From: Niebla homalea
Taxonomy: Eukaryota; Ascomycota; Lecanoromycetes; Lecanorales; Ramalinaceae
NCBI GenBank assembly: GCA_019925105.1
Contig: JAHGAU010000034.1
Coordinates: 186,001-250,000, forward strand
Length of the DNA stretch: 64,000 nucleotides
Direction of reading: 5' to 3'
How positions within the stretch are numbered: the stretch's first letter is position 1; each line of letters opens with the position of its first letter. Below, one piece after another: positions 1 to 12,860 of this stretch. The position numbers and the translations under genes are program-made. A model generated the notes under the pieces. It ran no database searches. It worked only from the letters and a program-made list of their open reading frames with translations, and was not told where the DNA came from.

Positions 1-158
1 TAATTTAAAGGGTTAAGCTTTAATAAAACGATTTAAAGGCTATAAATAAAGTAAATCTTAAAAATATTATAAATTTAATTAAGAATAAGCTTATAAGAAC
101 TTATAGAATTCTTACTTATTATTTACCTTTTTATTCCTTAAAACTTTTAATTAAGATA

Positions 159-410
159 TAGAAAAGATGGGAAGGAAGGAAAGAGCAAAAGTAATAAAAT
201 AGCAGGTGGCCATAGAGTGCAATTGAAGATAGGCCGTAGCCCTTATATAAGTTGGTGAGGTATAAGTCGCTTATTATAGTAATCCGTTATATTTTTTCTT
301 TTTAAAATATATATAAATTAATTCTTTTTTTAATTAACTTTTTTAATATTTCTATTCTTTTATATATTTATCCGTAAATTTAATATCTTTTATACTTCCC
401 TTTTTTTTTA
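159..410 (-). repeat. 3' LTR of element B
   Basis: It matches the reverse complement of the A LTRs over about 251 bp. The outer half (159-280) still holds CA/TG-bearing words, while the inner half is almost pure A/T. The element-3' end reads TCTA, as in A. Confidence 0.85.
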
Positions 411-1157
411 ATTTCCATTATAATAAAATACTGCTTTTAATATTATTATATTTTAAATTATATTATACTTATTTATATATATTTTAATTATATATATATT
501 TTTTATAATATCTTTTTAATAATTTAAATTATCGTAAATATAAAAGTTAAAAAGGTATTAATACGATAATAACTTACCTTTACTCCCTTATATAATAAAT
601 TTACCCCTTTAATATTGTATATTATTGATAAGTAATTCTTATCCTTTAATATTATTTATATATATATTTATTTGCCTTTTTTATAGTTTTATTTTTAAAT
701 CTTATTTAATAATAATAAATAAATATATTAAGATTTAATTTTTTTAAAAGTAATGTTTTAATTTTATTATTCTACCTTATTAATAACGGTAATTTCGGTA
801 CTTTATGTTTATTTATTTTAAAGCTTAGGTTACTTATATTTATATCTTTTTTAAATATAATACGTTTAATCCGTATAAGGGTATAACGCGTCTTACTCCG
901 TTTATTAAAAGATTATAAATACCGCCCTTTATAAGGATAAAACCTTATAATTGATTATTTTTTATTTTACTTTTTTATTTATATATTTTTAATATTTCTT
1001 TTAATCCCGTTATTATTAAATATATTTTAAATAAGGTTATTAGGTAACTTTAAGTACGTTTTAAAAAGGCTTAATTATTTAAATAAATTTTATTTAAATT
1101 TTTTTATAGATCTTAATATCTTTTTTTATTAATATATTTAAAATAATATTATACGTA

Positions 1158-1320
1158 TGTTATGTGCAACGTGCGCATGCTAAGAGCTTGTCGGGCACTA
1201 ATACCCAAAGGGGTATAGTGACTTGGCGCGCATATTTATATTACGCACCTTTATAGCTAGGTAGACACTTATTATATATATTATACTTATATTTTACTTT
1301 AATACTTTCAATACCTAATA
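1158..1320 (+). repeat. 5' LTR of element X
   Basis: 163 bp, starting TGTTATGTGC and ending CCTAATA (RIPed CCTGACA). It matches 3,119-3,281 and the LTRs of G. The outer half is little mutated and the inner half strongly mutated. Confidence 0.92.
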
Positions 1321-1325
1321 AATAA

Positions 1326-1338
1326 TAATAATAACGAC
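1326..1338 (+). promoter_or_regulatory. Primer-binding site of element X
   Basis: It reads TAATAATAACGAC, five bases inside the 5' LTR. Every difference from TGGTAGCAACGAC is a C-to-T or G-to-A change, so it fits a RIPed primer site for a tRNA beginning AGCAAC. A1:U72-type pairing suggests initiator Met; that identity is inferred. Confidence 0.6.
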
Positions 1339-2824
1339 AGTCCTTTTATTATGCTCTTAATATAAAGTTACTTTCACTTCTGCTCTCCTATTATTTTATA
1401 GATAAGAAACGTATAATACTTTTAATACTTATATTAAATAAGAATCTTTAATACTTAATTATTAATCTCTTTAAATGGCTTTCGATTAACTTATTATATT
1501 AATAACGTTATTTATAAGTAAGCGAACTATACTTTAATTAAAGGATGAATAATTTTTATCCTTAAATAACGGTATAAAAAGGTTTTTACTCTTAAAGAAT
1601 AATATAAAAAGAATGGAAAAAATACTTTTATAGCTTATTAAAAACGTTAAGGATCTTAGATTTAATACTTAAAAGCTAAGATATAAAATTATAAAACTTA
1701 AAAAGAAATACTTATTATTTAAAGACCTTAAAGAATAACGTCGTCGTAATCCCTTATACTTAATAAAGCCTCCTCTTAATAATAATATTAACGTTAACTT
1801 TATTAAAAAGAAAAAAAAGGATATATAAGGAACGGAAGCCGAAATAATACGTTTTTTTATTAAAATGAATAAGTTAAACCATTAATATATTAACGAAATA
1901 AACTACTTTAATAGTATTATAAACGTTTATAAATTTATTGAACAACTTTAAAGTATTAATATAATTAAATTATTAAAACTTATTTCTCGTAATATCGTTA
2001 TTTATTTTATAAATAATAAGGATAATTTCTTAAAGGAAATATATAATTAATAAATTTCTAAATTAAATAATATAATTCGTAAAACGCTTATAGCTTAAAG
2101 TACTTTAAATCCTTTTTACTTAATACTTAAAAAGCGGTTTAAAACTCCATAGAATTAACTATTAAAATAATTTATAATAATAAAATATATTCATAAGGAC
2201 GTAGTAAATAAGAAGAATACTATAGCCTTTATAAGTAAAATAATAATACTATATTACCGGATTAATAGTAATACTTAATAATTTATTTAATAATAATCTT
2301 TATAAATGGTTTTCGATCGTTTTAAAGGCCTTTTATGAAATATACTTATTCGCCCTATTAATAGCCTTAACGACTTTATTATAGATATACGTACTAAATA
2401 ACCCGGCTAATATAAGTCCTTCCATAATTACGGTAAATCGAAACTTTAATAAAGTAGATATTATGGCCTTAATAAGAATGAATTCAATCCTTTAAAATTA
2501 CGTTATATTAAGCCTCGTTAAAATATTAATAAATTTAAGGCTTAATTTAAAAATAACGATAAATATCGCCCTATTAATAATGCCAGCCGTAAGGTACTCT
2601 TTATATTTAATTTTTTAAAGGTTTATTACCTCCGTTATAATAATAACGATAATGATTTTACTTTAAAATTAAACGATAAAATTAAGTTTTTATTATAAGA
2701 TAAGTATATCGGTATATATTGGGTAAATAATTAGGCTTACCTTTATAATAAAAAGGGTAACATATAATCCTTTTAAAACCTATATTGGAATAATATCGTA
2801 ATTACGGTAATAAAGAACTTAACC

Positions 2825-2921
2825 GGTTAAACTATAGAGATTACGGATTTAAGCGATTTAGCTTTTATAAAATATTTAAATCTATAACTATTTCCCGGGT
2901 AAGATTATAATAATTACCCGG
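2825..2921 (+). other. Conserved subterminal module in X
   Basis: Contains the words GGATTTAAGCGATTTAGC, TTTAAATC and ACTATTTCCCGGGTAA, followed by TTACCCGG, forming overlapping inverted repeats. The same module in the same orientation occurs in Y, F and G about 190 bp upstream of the 3' LTR. Confidence 0.75.
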
Positions 2922-3118
2922 CTTACGGTTTTTCGATTTTTTAAACTTTACTTTAATAATTAACTTTAATACTTAACCATTATTACTTCCTTTTACTTCC
3001 TTAATATACTTAACGTGAACTATATTAATTCCTTAGCCTTAAAGCCGCCTTTTATAATAAGGACTTTTACTTTACCGTCATTATAAGGGCGTAGCGGTCT
3101 TTCCTTTTATAATATATT

Positions 3119-3281
3119 TATTATATATAACGTACGTATACTAAGAGCTTATCGGGCATTAACACCTAAAAGGGTATAGTGGCTTGGCGCGCACACTCAT
3201 ATTACGCACCTTCATAGCTAGGTAAATACTTATCATACATATTACACCCACATTTTACCTCAGTACTTCCAGTACCTGATA
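3119..3281 (+). repeat. 3' LTR of element X
   Basis: 163 bp. The inner (left) edge is RIPed (TATTATATAT for TGTTATGTGC), while the outer part keeps words such as CACACTCATATTACGCACC. Followed directly by the target duplication ACGTA. Confidence 0.92.
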
Positions 3282-4522
3282 ACGTAATTATTTAGTTTAT
3301 ATTTATTTATTAATATTATCTCTTTATTAATTTATTATATCAATCTTAAGAAAGTAATTAAGGGGGTAATAATTTATTATAATTATTATTATTTATATAT
3401 TATTTCTTAAAAAAGTAAAGGAAAGAAGAAAAAAATAAAATAAATATTTATTAATCTTCGGATAACTTTTTAATTTTTATATAAACTTTTTTAACGTTTA
3501 TTATTATACTTAATAATATTTATTAAAAATATACTTTTTATTATAACTCTTAATATTTGCTTTTATCTGTTTATATACTTTTCTTTTTAATTAATTAATA
3601 TATTAAGTACCCTTAAGGCCGTATTTACTTATAAATAAATTATACTTTCGTATTCTTTTAATAATTTATATATAATCGTCCTAATACGGGTATTTCTAGA
3701 AGGTATATTAAAAAGGGTTCCTTCTAAACGTGGTAATATTATTTATTATCTTTATTAAGTTCCCTCTTAATCGGTTCCGTCGGTAAATAGGACGTTAACG
3801 GTAACGTCCGATTATTTACTTACTTTATAATCGTATTACGTAACCGTTTACTTTATTTTTCTTATTTATCCGTTTTCTTTATTTTCTTTTATTCCTTTAA
3901 ATTTCTTTACTTCTTTAATTCATTTAATCTTTAACTTTTTTTATATTTTAATTAATTTATCCTAAATTTAATTTAATCTTATACTTAATTATCGGTTAGC
4001 CCTTTAAAAGTATATATAAATTTATAACATTAATATCGGTTATTTACTTTATATTTATATTAACTTCTTTATAGTTTTTTTGGAATTTTCAATTTAAATT
4101 ATATTAATTAAAATTACTTTTATTATTTTCTTATACTTTAAAAGGCGTATTTTAATTATTAATTTTATTAAATTAAATAAATATATTTTTATTATTATTA
4201 AAGTTTATTTAAATGTTAATTAAATAATTTATTTAAAGCTATATCCGTCGGTCCTTTATAACCTTAATTTATTTTAACTTTTTTACTTTTAAAAGCTTTT
4301 TACGGTATATATTTAAGTTTACGTTTTTTATATACGTAAAAATATTTAAGCGTATATTTAATATTAATAAATTAATAACGGTTATTAATTTACTTTTATT
4401 AATTATTATTATATTAAAGGTTTATTAAATAACGCTTATTTAAATTATATTTTTAAGTATTAACCGGGCAATTATAATTTTTATCTAGGTATATATAAAT
4501 TAATTCGTTTTTTAATCGATTA

Positions 4523-4674
4523 TGTTAGAGACTCAGCAGAGCTGATCCTTACCGCGGAACTGGGTTCCGCATTGCTTGGCACCCGCACTCACTATATATA
4601 GCTTACCACCATATACCTAGATAGATTATTATTTATATATTATATTATTTATACTTTTACTAAAACTCTTATAA
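4523..4674 (+). repeat. 5' LTR of element Y
   Basis: Starts TGTTAGAG and ends TCTTATA (RIPed CTCTCACA). Matches 6,526-6,676. The outer half is well preserved around the palindromic GGAACTGGGTTCC. Confidence 0.92.
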
Positions 4675-4677
4675 TTT

Positions 4678-4686
4678 AATAGTAAT
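4678..4686 (+). promoter_or_regulatory. Primer-binding site of element Y
   Basis: TAATAGTAA, three bases inside the 5' LTR. It equals TGGTAGCAA after RIP-type changes, the same site as in X, F and G. Confidence 0.55.
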
Positions 4687-6240
4687 AACGAGTTTATCCA
4701 TCTTACGGTACTTATAGTAACAATATTAGAAACGTATACTTTAGATAACGAATAAACGCAATAATAATACCGAGAGTCTTTCTATTAATAAATCCTTTAA
4801 TTAAGAATTTAACCTTTATTTATCTTTTATTGATTTACTTTATCTTATCTTTTAAACGTCGTAATTATAAGTAATAAACGTTATTATTTAAGGTATATTT
4901 TAATGCCTTTATTAATTAAAGCTAATCGACGGGCTCTTATTAAGGCGGATTATAATATAAAGGCCGTAAAGTAAGTAAGTATTAAAAACGAAGTACTTAA
5001 AGATAACGTACTTATTCCATTATTACCCTTAAATTTACCCTTAAAATCTTTATTTAGTAAAGATGATATACTATAGATTATTATAAGTAAAAAGTAATTT
5101 TAAGCTTTTTTAACATTAATCCAAACTATACCTATAGTACCTAGGGCCAATATACCAGAATTTAAGCCTAAAAATATTAACTTCTTTAATCCCAATAATA
5201 ATAATATTAAGCCGGTAATATATATGAATAACTTAAGATTTTATTATAATATTTTCTCTTTTACTTAACGTCTTAATATTAAGCAGGTTAATCTATAATA
5301 TATTAATTAATACTTATAAAGTAAAGTTAAAAATTAATATATAAATAAGTTAAGTAAAATTAATAGGGTCGGTATATACGTGAAATTTAATTTATAAATC
5401 GTTAAGCTTAAAAAACGGTTTAAAGAATCATTTATGGTAGTTTTTTAAAAACTGGAATTACTCCGTTATACTATTAATAACGTACGAGTACGTAAGGACT
5501 TTAAGGAGTATATTTAAAAAATTATTATCCTTAATAAATATACCTTAAGCATCTTAATTAAAGCCGGTTAAATAATAACTATATATAATTATTTTAACGT
5601 CCACCTCCGGACGTAATTCTTTATACCTATAATTACCGTAATAATTACGGATTTTATTTAATAAATTAACGACGTTAAGTATAATTAATTTAATATATAT
5701 AAGCCGTATTTATATTTAATAATGCGTTTATTTAATAGTTCATGTTAATAAAACCGTTAATAAGATTATTAAAAATATTAATAATATTTTTATTATAACT
5801 TTAAAAAAAAAGGAAAAATATAAATTAAATCTTTATCCTTAAAAAAATAGGTTTAATAAATATATTAAGAAAGAAAAGGAATAGGAGTAAATATACTATA
5901 TATGTAATTACGGTAATATCGAAGTTAACGACGGTAACGGCGATAATAACAGAGATAAAGCCTTATTTATAGGCTTTATTATAGTTTTTAAAGAACTTAT
6001 ACTTAAATTACTTATAATATTATTGGAGTAAGGCCGTAATACCGTATTTACGACACTTATATTAATAGATAAGCAATGCTTTAGTTAATTACCATATAAA
6101 TTATACGTACCGATTGTGAGTTAATATCGCGTTTACTTTAATAAATTTCCCTCCTATAATATACTTTATTAATACCTTTAAAAAGCTTATTATTATAAAT
6201 ATTAATAAGTTAATTACGGATAACCCGTTAATACTTAACC

Positions 6241-6340
6241 CGGTAAAACCTCGGAAAACACGGATTTAAGCGATTTAATTTAATCGTAATATTTAAATCC
6301 ACGATTATTTCCCGGGTATAATTACGATAATTACCCGGGT
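6241..6340 (+). other. Conserved subterminal module in Y
   Basis: Shares with X the order GGTAAAACC, GGATTTAAGCGATTTAA, ATTTAAATCC, ATTATTTCCCGGGTA and a closing TTACCCGGGT. It lies about 186 bp upstream of the 3' LTR. Confidence 0.75.
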
Positions 6341-6486
6341 CGATTTTTTCGGTTTTTAACTTTTTTACTTTATTATATATTGCTTATTAATAATTTTTTT
6401 ATATTATTACCCCTACGTATACTCGGCGCTAAGATGGGCCCATATAAGGCTCCGGAACCCCTAAATATACACTTTTATTATTATTA

Positions 6487-6520
6487 TTACTTATAAAGTA
6501 TAAGCCTTTTTTATAAGTAA
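6487..6520. other. Inverted repeat before the 3' LTR of Y
   Basis: Perfect 11-bp arms TTACTTATAAA and TTTATAAGTAA with a 12-base loop, ending five bases before the LTR, where a polypurine tract would be expected. Confidence 0.65.
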
Positions 6521-6525
6521 TAAAT

Positions 6526-6676
6526 TATTAAGGACTTAGCAGAGCTGATCCTTACCGCGGAACTGGGTTCCGCATTACTTAGTACCCGTATTTATTATAC
6601 ATAGCTTACTACCATATACCTAGATAGATCATCATTCATACATTATATTATTCATACTTTTACTAGGGCTCTCACA
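6526..6676 (+). repeat. 3' LTR of element Y
   Basis: 151 bp, ending CTCTCACA and followed by GATTA. The inner edge is RIPed and the outer edge preserved. Confidence 0.92.
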
Positions 6677-9600
6677 GATTATTATTAATTCCTTTTTATA
6701 GATTTTTAATATTAAGATATAATTTAAATAAACGTTTTTTCTTTAATACGTTATATTTTATTTAATCTTAATATTAATTATAAGTTTAACATAAAAGGTT
6801 ATACGTATTTTATAGTTAATTATAATTTATAATTAATTTAATAATTATAACTTTAATAAGTATTTCTTATTATATTTTCTGTTTTTAATATTTATCTATT
6901 ATTATTATAACTTACTCTTAAATCTTAATTATTTAACTCCGTTATTTATTTACCTTAATAATCCCCGTTTAATCGTTATTTATTATCCTTATCCGTTTAA
7001 TTAATTTAATTATTTATATTATTTACTTTTTGCTTATTAACTTAAATAATTCTTTCGGTTTAAATAATTTCTTTATTAATACGTTAATTTAACTTTACCG
7101 GAATTATAAAACCTTTTCGGTTATATAAGTCCGCTTAACGTAATAAAGTTTATATAAAATATAGCTTATCCCCTTTAAGGATTAATTCTTCGATTAAGTT
7201 TTATAAATAGTTACTTAAAAAAAAATATATTATTTATCCGATTTAGACTTAATGTTTTATCGGCTTTAATTTTAATAAGTTATTTCTTTTTCTTATATAT
7301 AAAGTAATTATTAATGAATTTTTTATTTAAATAATAAGCTTATTTAAGCTCCTTTATTAACTCCCCTTCCTTTTAAGTCCGTTATTTATATTATATATAT
7401 GTAATAGCCTTTACCCGTATCTCTATAAGTATTTTTCTTTTAATAAGCTTTTCCTTTTATTTTATCCCTATATATATAATAGCCTTTAAGGTCTTTAACT
7501 TAAATATAACTCCTTAATTATTCTTAATTAAAGTTACCTCCGCGAATAATACGGTTATACTTTAAAGAAAAGTTTATATTTTTCTTTAACTTTATATTAT
7601 TAACGTTAATAAACCTTATATTTTAGACTATTTTTAATTTTATTATACTTAACCTATATCGTTTAACTTTAACTCCGGACCGAAGTTATTAAGTATATTA
7701 TTATGGTTTTAATCTTAATATACGTTTTACCGAAAGAATACGCATATAGTTATTTATAAATTAAAGTTTTAATCGGTCTTTAAATTATTTTATTAACTTC
7801 CTTAGTTGCGTTACCGGGCTTACCCGTTAAGTCATTTCCTTAATAATGGGTTATTTTCGTTTTAAGTTACGTCCTTATATATATACCGGTTTTCCCACTC
7901 TACCTTCTTTTCCGCTCTTAAAATAGGATAATTAATACGGTCTTATATCCGATAGTTACCGTAATAAAGGATAATATTAAGTTTAATTACTTATCTTTAG
8001 GGTATAATCGGGGCTTTAATTACCCGCTATTTAAAATGGATTTTTTATATATATTAATAATATACTTTACTTATATTCTTAACGTAATATTTATAATAAG
8101 TTTATTATTTAGATTTATAATCTATAAAAGAAACGTTTTTTTAATAAATTTTTTAATATATAACCTTAATATTTAATTATATTTTTATTTATATATTATT
8201 TTTAATATACTCTTTTTTTCTTTTTAAAAAAATATTTTAATTATAAATAATTATAACTTTTTATAATTTCGCTATTTTAAAACTTATAATATAATAAATA
8301 AAAAATTATAAATAAAAAGTTAAAGGCTTAATACCCTTTTATTTATACTTATTTCCTTTAAATCTTTATTATATTTTTACTTCCTTTTTTTTTAATTTTT
8401 CGTTTTGAATTACGTTTATTAAAATAATTATTTATTTATTTTCTTCCCCCTATTTTTTTAATTTTTAAATCCGTATTTTCTTAGGATCTTTAATATACCG
8501 AAATATAAAAGTAAATAAAATAAAAATATAAAAGAAACGGCATTATATTATTTATATATACTTCCTCTTTTTAAACCGTATTATCTATAATTATAACGGT
8601 TTCTAAAGGATTAAGGTATTCTTTATTTACGCTTACTGGATTTTAATTCTTTTTATTACTTTTAACACTGATTTATCGGAAGGTTTAAGATACCCGGTAT
8701 ACGGTATAAATATTTTAAAATAATCCTTATAAAATAAGTTAAATATAAGAGTTCTATTTATCCTTTTTAATATATATAAAGCTTTATACTCTTTTATAAA
8801 GCCCTTAATAATAAATAATTTAACTTAACGGGGCTTAAGTTTCCTAGAATTAAAAATAAGATTTTATTATATAATTAATTATTTTTCCTTTAACGGGTTT
8901 TAATTTTATACTCTTTTATCGTAACGTTTCTTTTATTAATCTTTTATTACGTTTAATTTTTCTTATAATTCCTTTTTAATACTTACCCGGTTTATTATAA
9001 ATTTTTAAACGGTTTTATAAATTACTTTTTCTGAAAATAATATTATTCTTTTTATAATACGTTTTTTGAATTTTAATTTAATTATATTATATTTATATAT
9101 TATATCCGGCTTAACCTTAAAGAGGATATTAATAAAAGTATACTTTAAATATTTAATATATTTAAAGTTAATACTTAATATCGTTAATTTTCTTATTTAT
9201 ATTTAATTATACTTTTATTAAGTTTACGTTTTTTTTATTATGTTTTATTAAATTTAATTATTAAATTTTATTATACTTATTACCTTATATATTATACTTA
9301 ATATAAGGATAAACTAGATATCGTATAACCGAAAGAAGTTTTTTATCTTTTTATTTATAAATACCTTCTTAATATTTATATATATTATAACGGGTTTTAA
9401 GTAATAATTTATATATTCTTTTAACGTAACGATTACGTTTTTTATTTTAATTAATATAGTATAAAATAATTATATAAATTATAAGAAATAATTTATTATA
9501 TTAAAAATATATTAAAGACCCTTTTATATTTATTTAAAAGGGTTAATAAACTCCGCCTTGAATAAGTTAAAAAGGGCTTTTACTTTAATTAAACTTAATA

Positions 9601-10933
9601 GAATTATACGGCTTTTATATACTTATTTTATATAAATTAAATACCTTTATATATATTTCGTAATATCCTTTATTATATCCGGTTATTAATAACGATATTA
9701 TAATTTCTTTAATATAATTTTTAATAAGAAATATCCCACGTTATTATAGACCTTTTTAAGTATTTATATTATTTTTTCTTTTATTAAATATATCGTTTAA
9801 TACTTTTTATATTAATAAAATAACTTATTAATAGTTAAATTAAACTTATAATTTATAACCTGCTTATTAAATTTAACTTAATAAATTATATTTTTTTCCT
9901 TTAGTTTTACTTTTATTTTAAGATATTTATCAATATCGGTATATTAATTATTATTTTTATAATAGAATAGTTCTTTAAATTCTAATAACTCCGTAAACTT
10001 ATAATTAATTTATATATATTTTATTTCGTAATTATTATTTAATCTTACATTATATATCCATATTAATTTATTATTAATTATCTTTTATAATTATAATTCT
10101 TTTATATCCACTTTCTTTTTTTTTTTTTTATTTACGCTTTTTTTATTAATTTTCCTTTTACGTTTTAAGTTAATTAACCCTTTAATTATTATATTATAAT
10201 TCATATATTATTATAAACGTTAATTCTATTTTTCCTTATTTCCTTAAAGAACTTTTTTAATATAACGTAATATCCTCCTTTATTATTCTTCTAGAATTAA
10301 ATCGTATTATTTTGATTCTTTTATACCTTAAAGGCTATTTTCTTTATTATTTTATTAAGTATATAATTTAAGTTATTAAATAATATCCTTAATAAATTAT
10401 CCGTAGCTTTATTAATCTTTTTTTAATATATTTAATTTTAATATATAGCTTTTTTAATTTACTTATTTATTTTATAAAGATATTTCTATAATAATTTATA
10501 TTTATAAACTTTATAAGTAATTTATAATCTATATATATAATTAAAACTTTTTTATATTTAATATATAAAAGAACTTTTCTTTAAATGTAATAATAATTAT
10601 TAGTTTTTATTTATAGGTATTATAATTATATTCTGCTTTATTTATTATATATAAGTTATAAATAAATAAAACGGTATAACCGTTTTAAACTTAAATAATA
10701 TAATATTTAGTTCCGTATTTTAAGGTATCAATATATATATAGATTAATATCTTTGGATTTTATTTAAATAAAGCTTTAGCTTTCATTACTATATTTTATA
10801 TAAATTAAAACGATATATTTTTTAACTTTTCTTATTTTTATTTTATATTTCCGGTTAATCGGGTAAACGGGCGAATTCTTTTCATAAAGCCCTTAATCTA
10901 TTTTCTTATTATATTAACGGTATTTAAGAATCT

Positions 10934-11184
10934 TGGAAAGGGGGAGAGCATGGAAGACACCAAGCTTGCGGATGGGTGTATAAAGGAATGGAAATACTAA
11001 AAGGGCTAATTAAGGGTGGAATCGATTCATATATACTTTAAAAGGAGAAGGGATAACGGATTACTATAATAAGTAACCTATACCTTACCAACTTATATAA
11101 GGGCTGCGGTTTATCTTTAATTATATTTTATTATTACTTATTATTTTATTACTTTTATTTTTTTTTTCCTTCCTATCTTTTTTA
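10934..11184 (+). repeat. 5' LTR of element A
   Basis: Begins TGGAAAGGGGGAGAGCATGG. The outer half keeps CA/TG words, while the inner end is RIPed to A/T. It equals 24,091-24,341 and the B LTRs. Confidence 0.92.
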
Positions 11185-12810
11185 ACGGTCTTAAGAAGGC
11201 TTTTATTTGCTTATATATATTAAGGAATTTGGTTTAATTATATAATTTAGTTATAAATAATTTACCGTATTTTTTCCTTAATTAACGGTAATAAAAACTA
11301 TAAAAACATTATAAAGAAGCGACCTTTATTATTATTATATTATATATATATAACGAAAGTAATAAACTATAGATTTATATATATTCATAGAACATTTCCG
11401 ATTACCATTTACCTATTAAATAAATATTAAAATCGAGAAAAATAAGGGTATTTAAGTAACCCCCTTCCAGGCACCCTTATTCAGATATTCTTATTACCAC
11501 CCTTAATTAATACAGGGACCCCATTCGTACGTATCGGTAAAGTATTATTAATATTTATTAATTAATTATTAGTTATTAAAAATTAAAAAGTAAAGGAAAA
11601 CAATAGCTTTTTAAAAGCGTTTTAATTATAAAAGGATAATAATACCCTTTATATTAATAACGGGCTTAAACTTTAATTAAGAAATAATTATATATATTAC
11701 CGGATATTTTAAATTATCGTTAAGGAAATTACGACTTATATATTAATATAAACCGTTTTCTTAAAATAAAAGAAATTAAAGCAATTAAAGAAAAAAAAAT
11801 AGAAAAAAATCAGTTACCCTAAATAACGTAAAATTATTATTTAATAATTAATAACCGTAATAATTATAATATAAGATTCGTTAAGTTAATATAAGTAATT
11901 AAACCCGATTAAATTATAAGTTTTATTAAATTATCCCGAATAATTAAATTATAAGTCTTATAAAACGATTCTGAATAATTAACTTATCTATTACGAGTAA
12001 GACTCCTTAATTCAATTCGGAGTATTATATATATTCTTTAAAAACGTAAAGTTAGTTTTAAAGATTATTTTATATTGGGTAGGTGATCTTTTAAGACCCG
12101 TAAGTAATATTAAGTACCTCGATATTAATAAATATATAAGACTCCTTAATAATTATTGGAATAACCGAACCGAACCGTATATCTTAACGATAAGGGTAAT
12201 AAAAATAAGATTCCTTAATAAAATTTAAATAATTATATATATTTCTTAAAGAAATACCTTTTATTAAAACGTAAATTATTAAGTTAAAAGCTATTTAAGT
12301 AATAACCGGATTCTAAACTATTTATAAAGGTTTAAACCGGTCTTTAAAATTCTTAGGAAATAATCGTAAGTTATATAATACGTTAACCGAATATAATAAG
12401 TTTTTTATTTCGAGTTATAAATTAAGCGATTAAAAATCGAAAAATTAAAAAACAAATTAAAAGAATAAATAATAAAAAGAAGTAAATAATAAAACCGATT
12501 AAAAGAATTAATAAAAAGGAATAAAAATAAATATATTTATAATAATAATTATATCGTATATATATTAAGAATATTAATAATAATATATAATAATTACCGA
12601 CGTAAAACTTATTTAATCTAATAATACCCTCCCCGAGGTTTTCCTATATAAAAGGTAAAGAAGATTAAAATAAATAATTAAAATTTATTCTAATTTAAAA
12701 AGGAAATATAGATTTATAATAAATTATTATTTATATATACTTATATAATAACTTAAAAGACCAGAAGGACCTTTATTAACATTATATGATTATATATTAA
12801 CTTAATCCTT

Positions 12811-12814
<4 letters not shown>

Positions 12815-12858
<44 letters not shown>
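12815..12858. repeat. 44-base poly-A run in element A
   Basis: An uninterrupted run of A. The matching place in copy B (poly-T around 29,311-29,322) is far shorter, so the run expanded after the copies separated. Confidence 0.85.

Positions 12859-12860
<2 letters not shown>

Larger units (their letters stand above)
1158..3281 (+). mobile_element. Small gag-only LTR element X
   Basis: A 2,124-bp element bounded by 163-bp LTRs (1,158-1,320 and 3,119-3,281) and by the perfect 5-bp target duplication ACGTA (1,153-1,157 and 3,282-3,286). It sits inside element B. The interior of about 1.8 kb shows one decayed gag-like reading direction on the plus strand, with no room for protease, RT or integrase, so the element must have been non-autonomous. 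Orientation comes from the primer-binding site at 1,326-1,338. A conserved module lies at about 2,825-2,921. Element G carries the same LTR family. Confidence 0.9.
4523..6676 (+). mobile_element. Small gag-only LTR element Y
   Basis: A 2,154-bp element with 152/151-bp LTRs (4,523-4,674 and 6,526-6,676) flanked by the perfect target duplication GATTA (4,518-4,522 and 6,677-6,681), inserted in element B. Its LTR is unrelated to that of X, but its layout is the same: primer site of the same type at 4,678-4,686, a decayed gag-like reading direction, a conserved module at 6,241-6,340, and an 11-bp inverted repeat at 6,487-6,520 just before the 3' LTR. No pol domain is recognisable. Confidence 0.9.
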
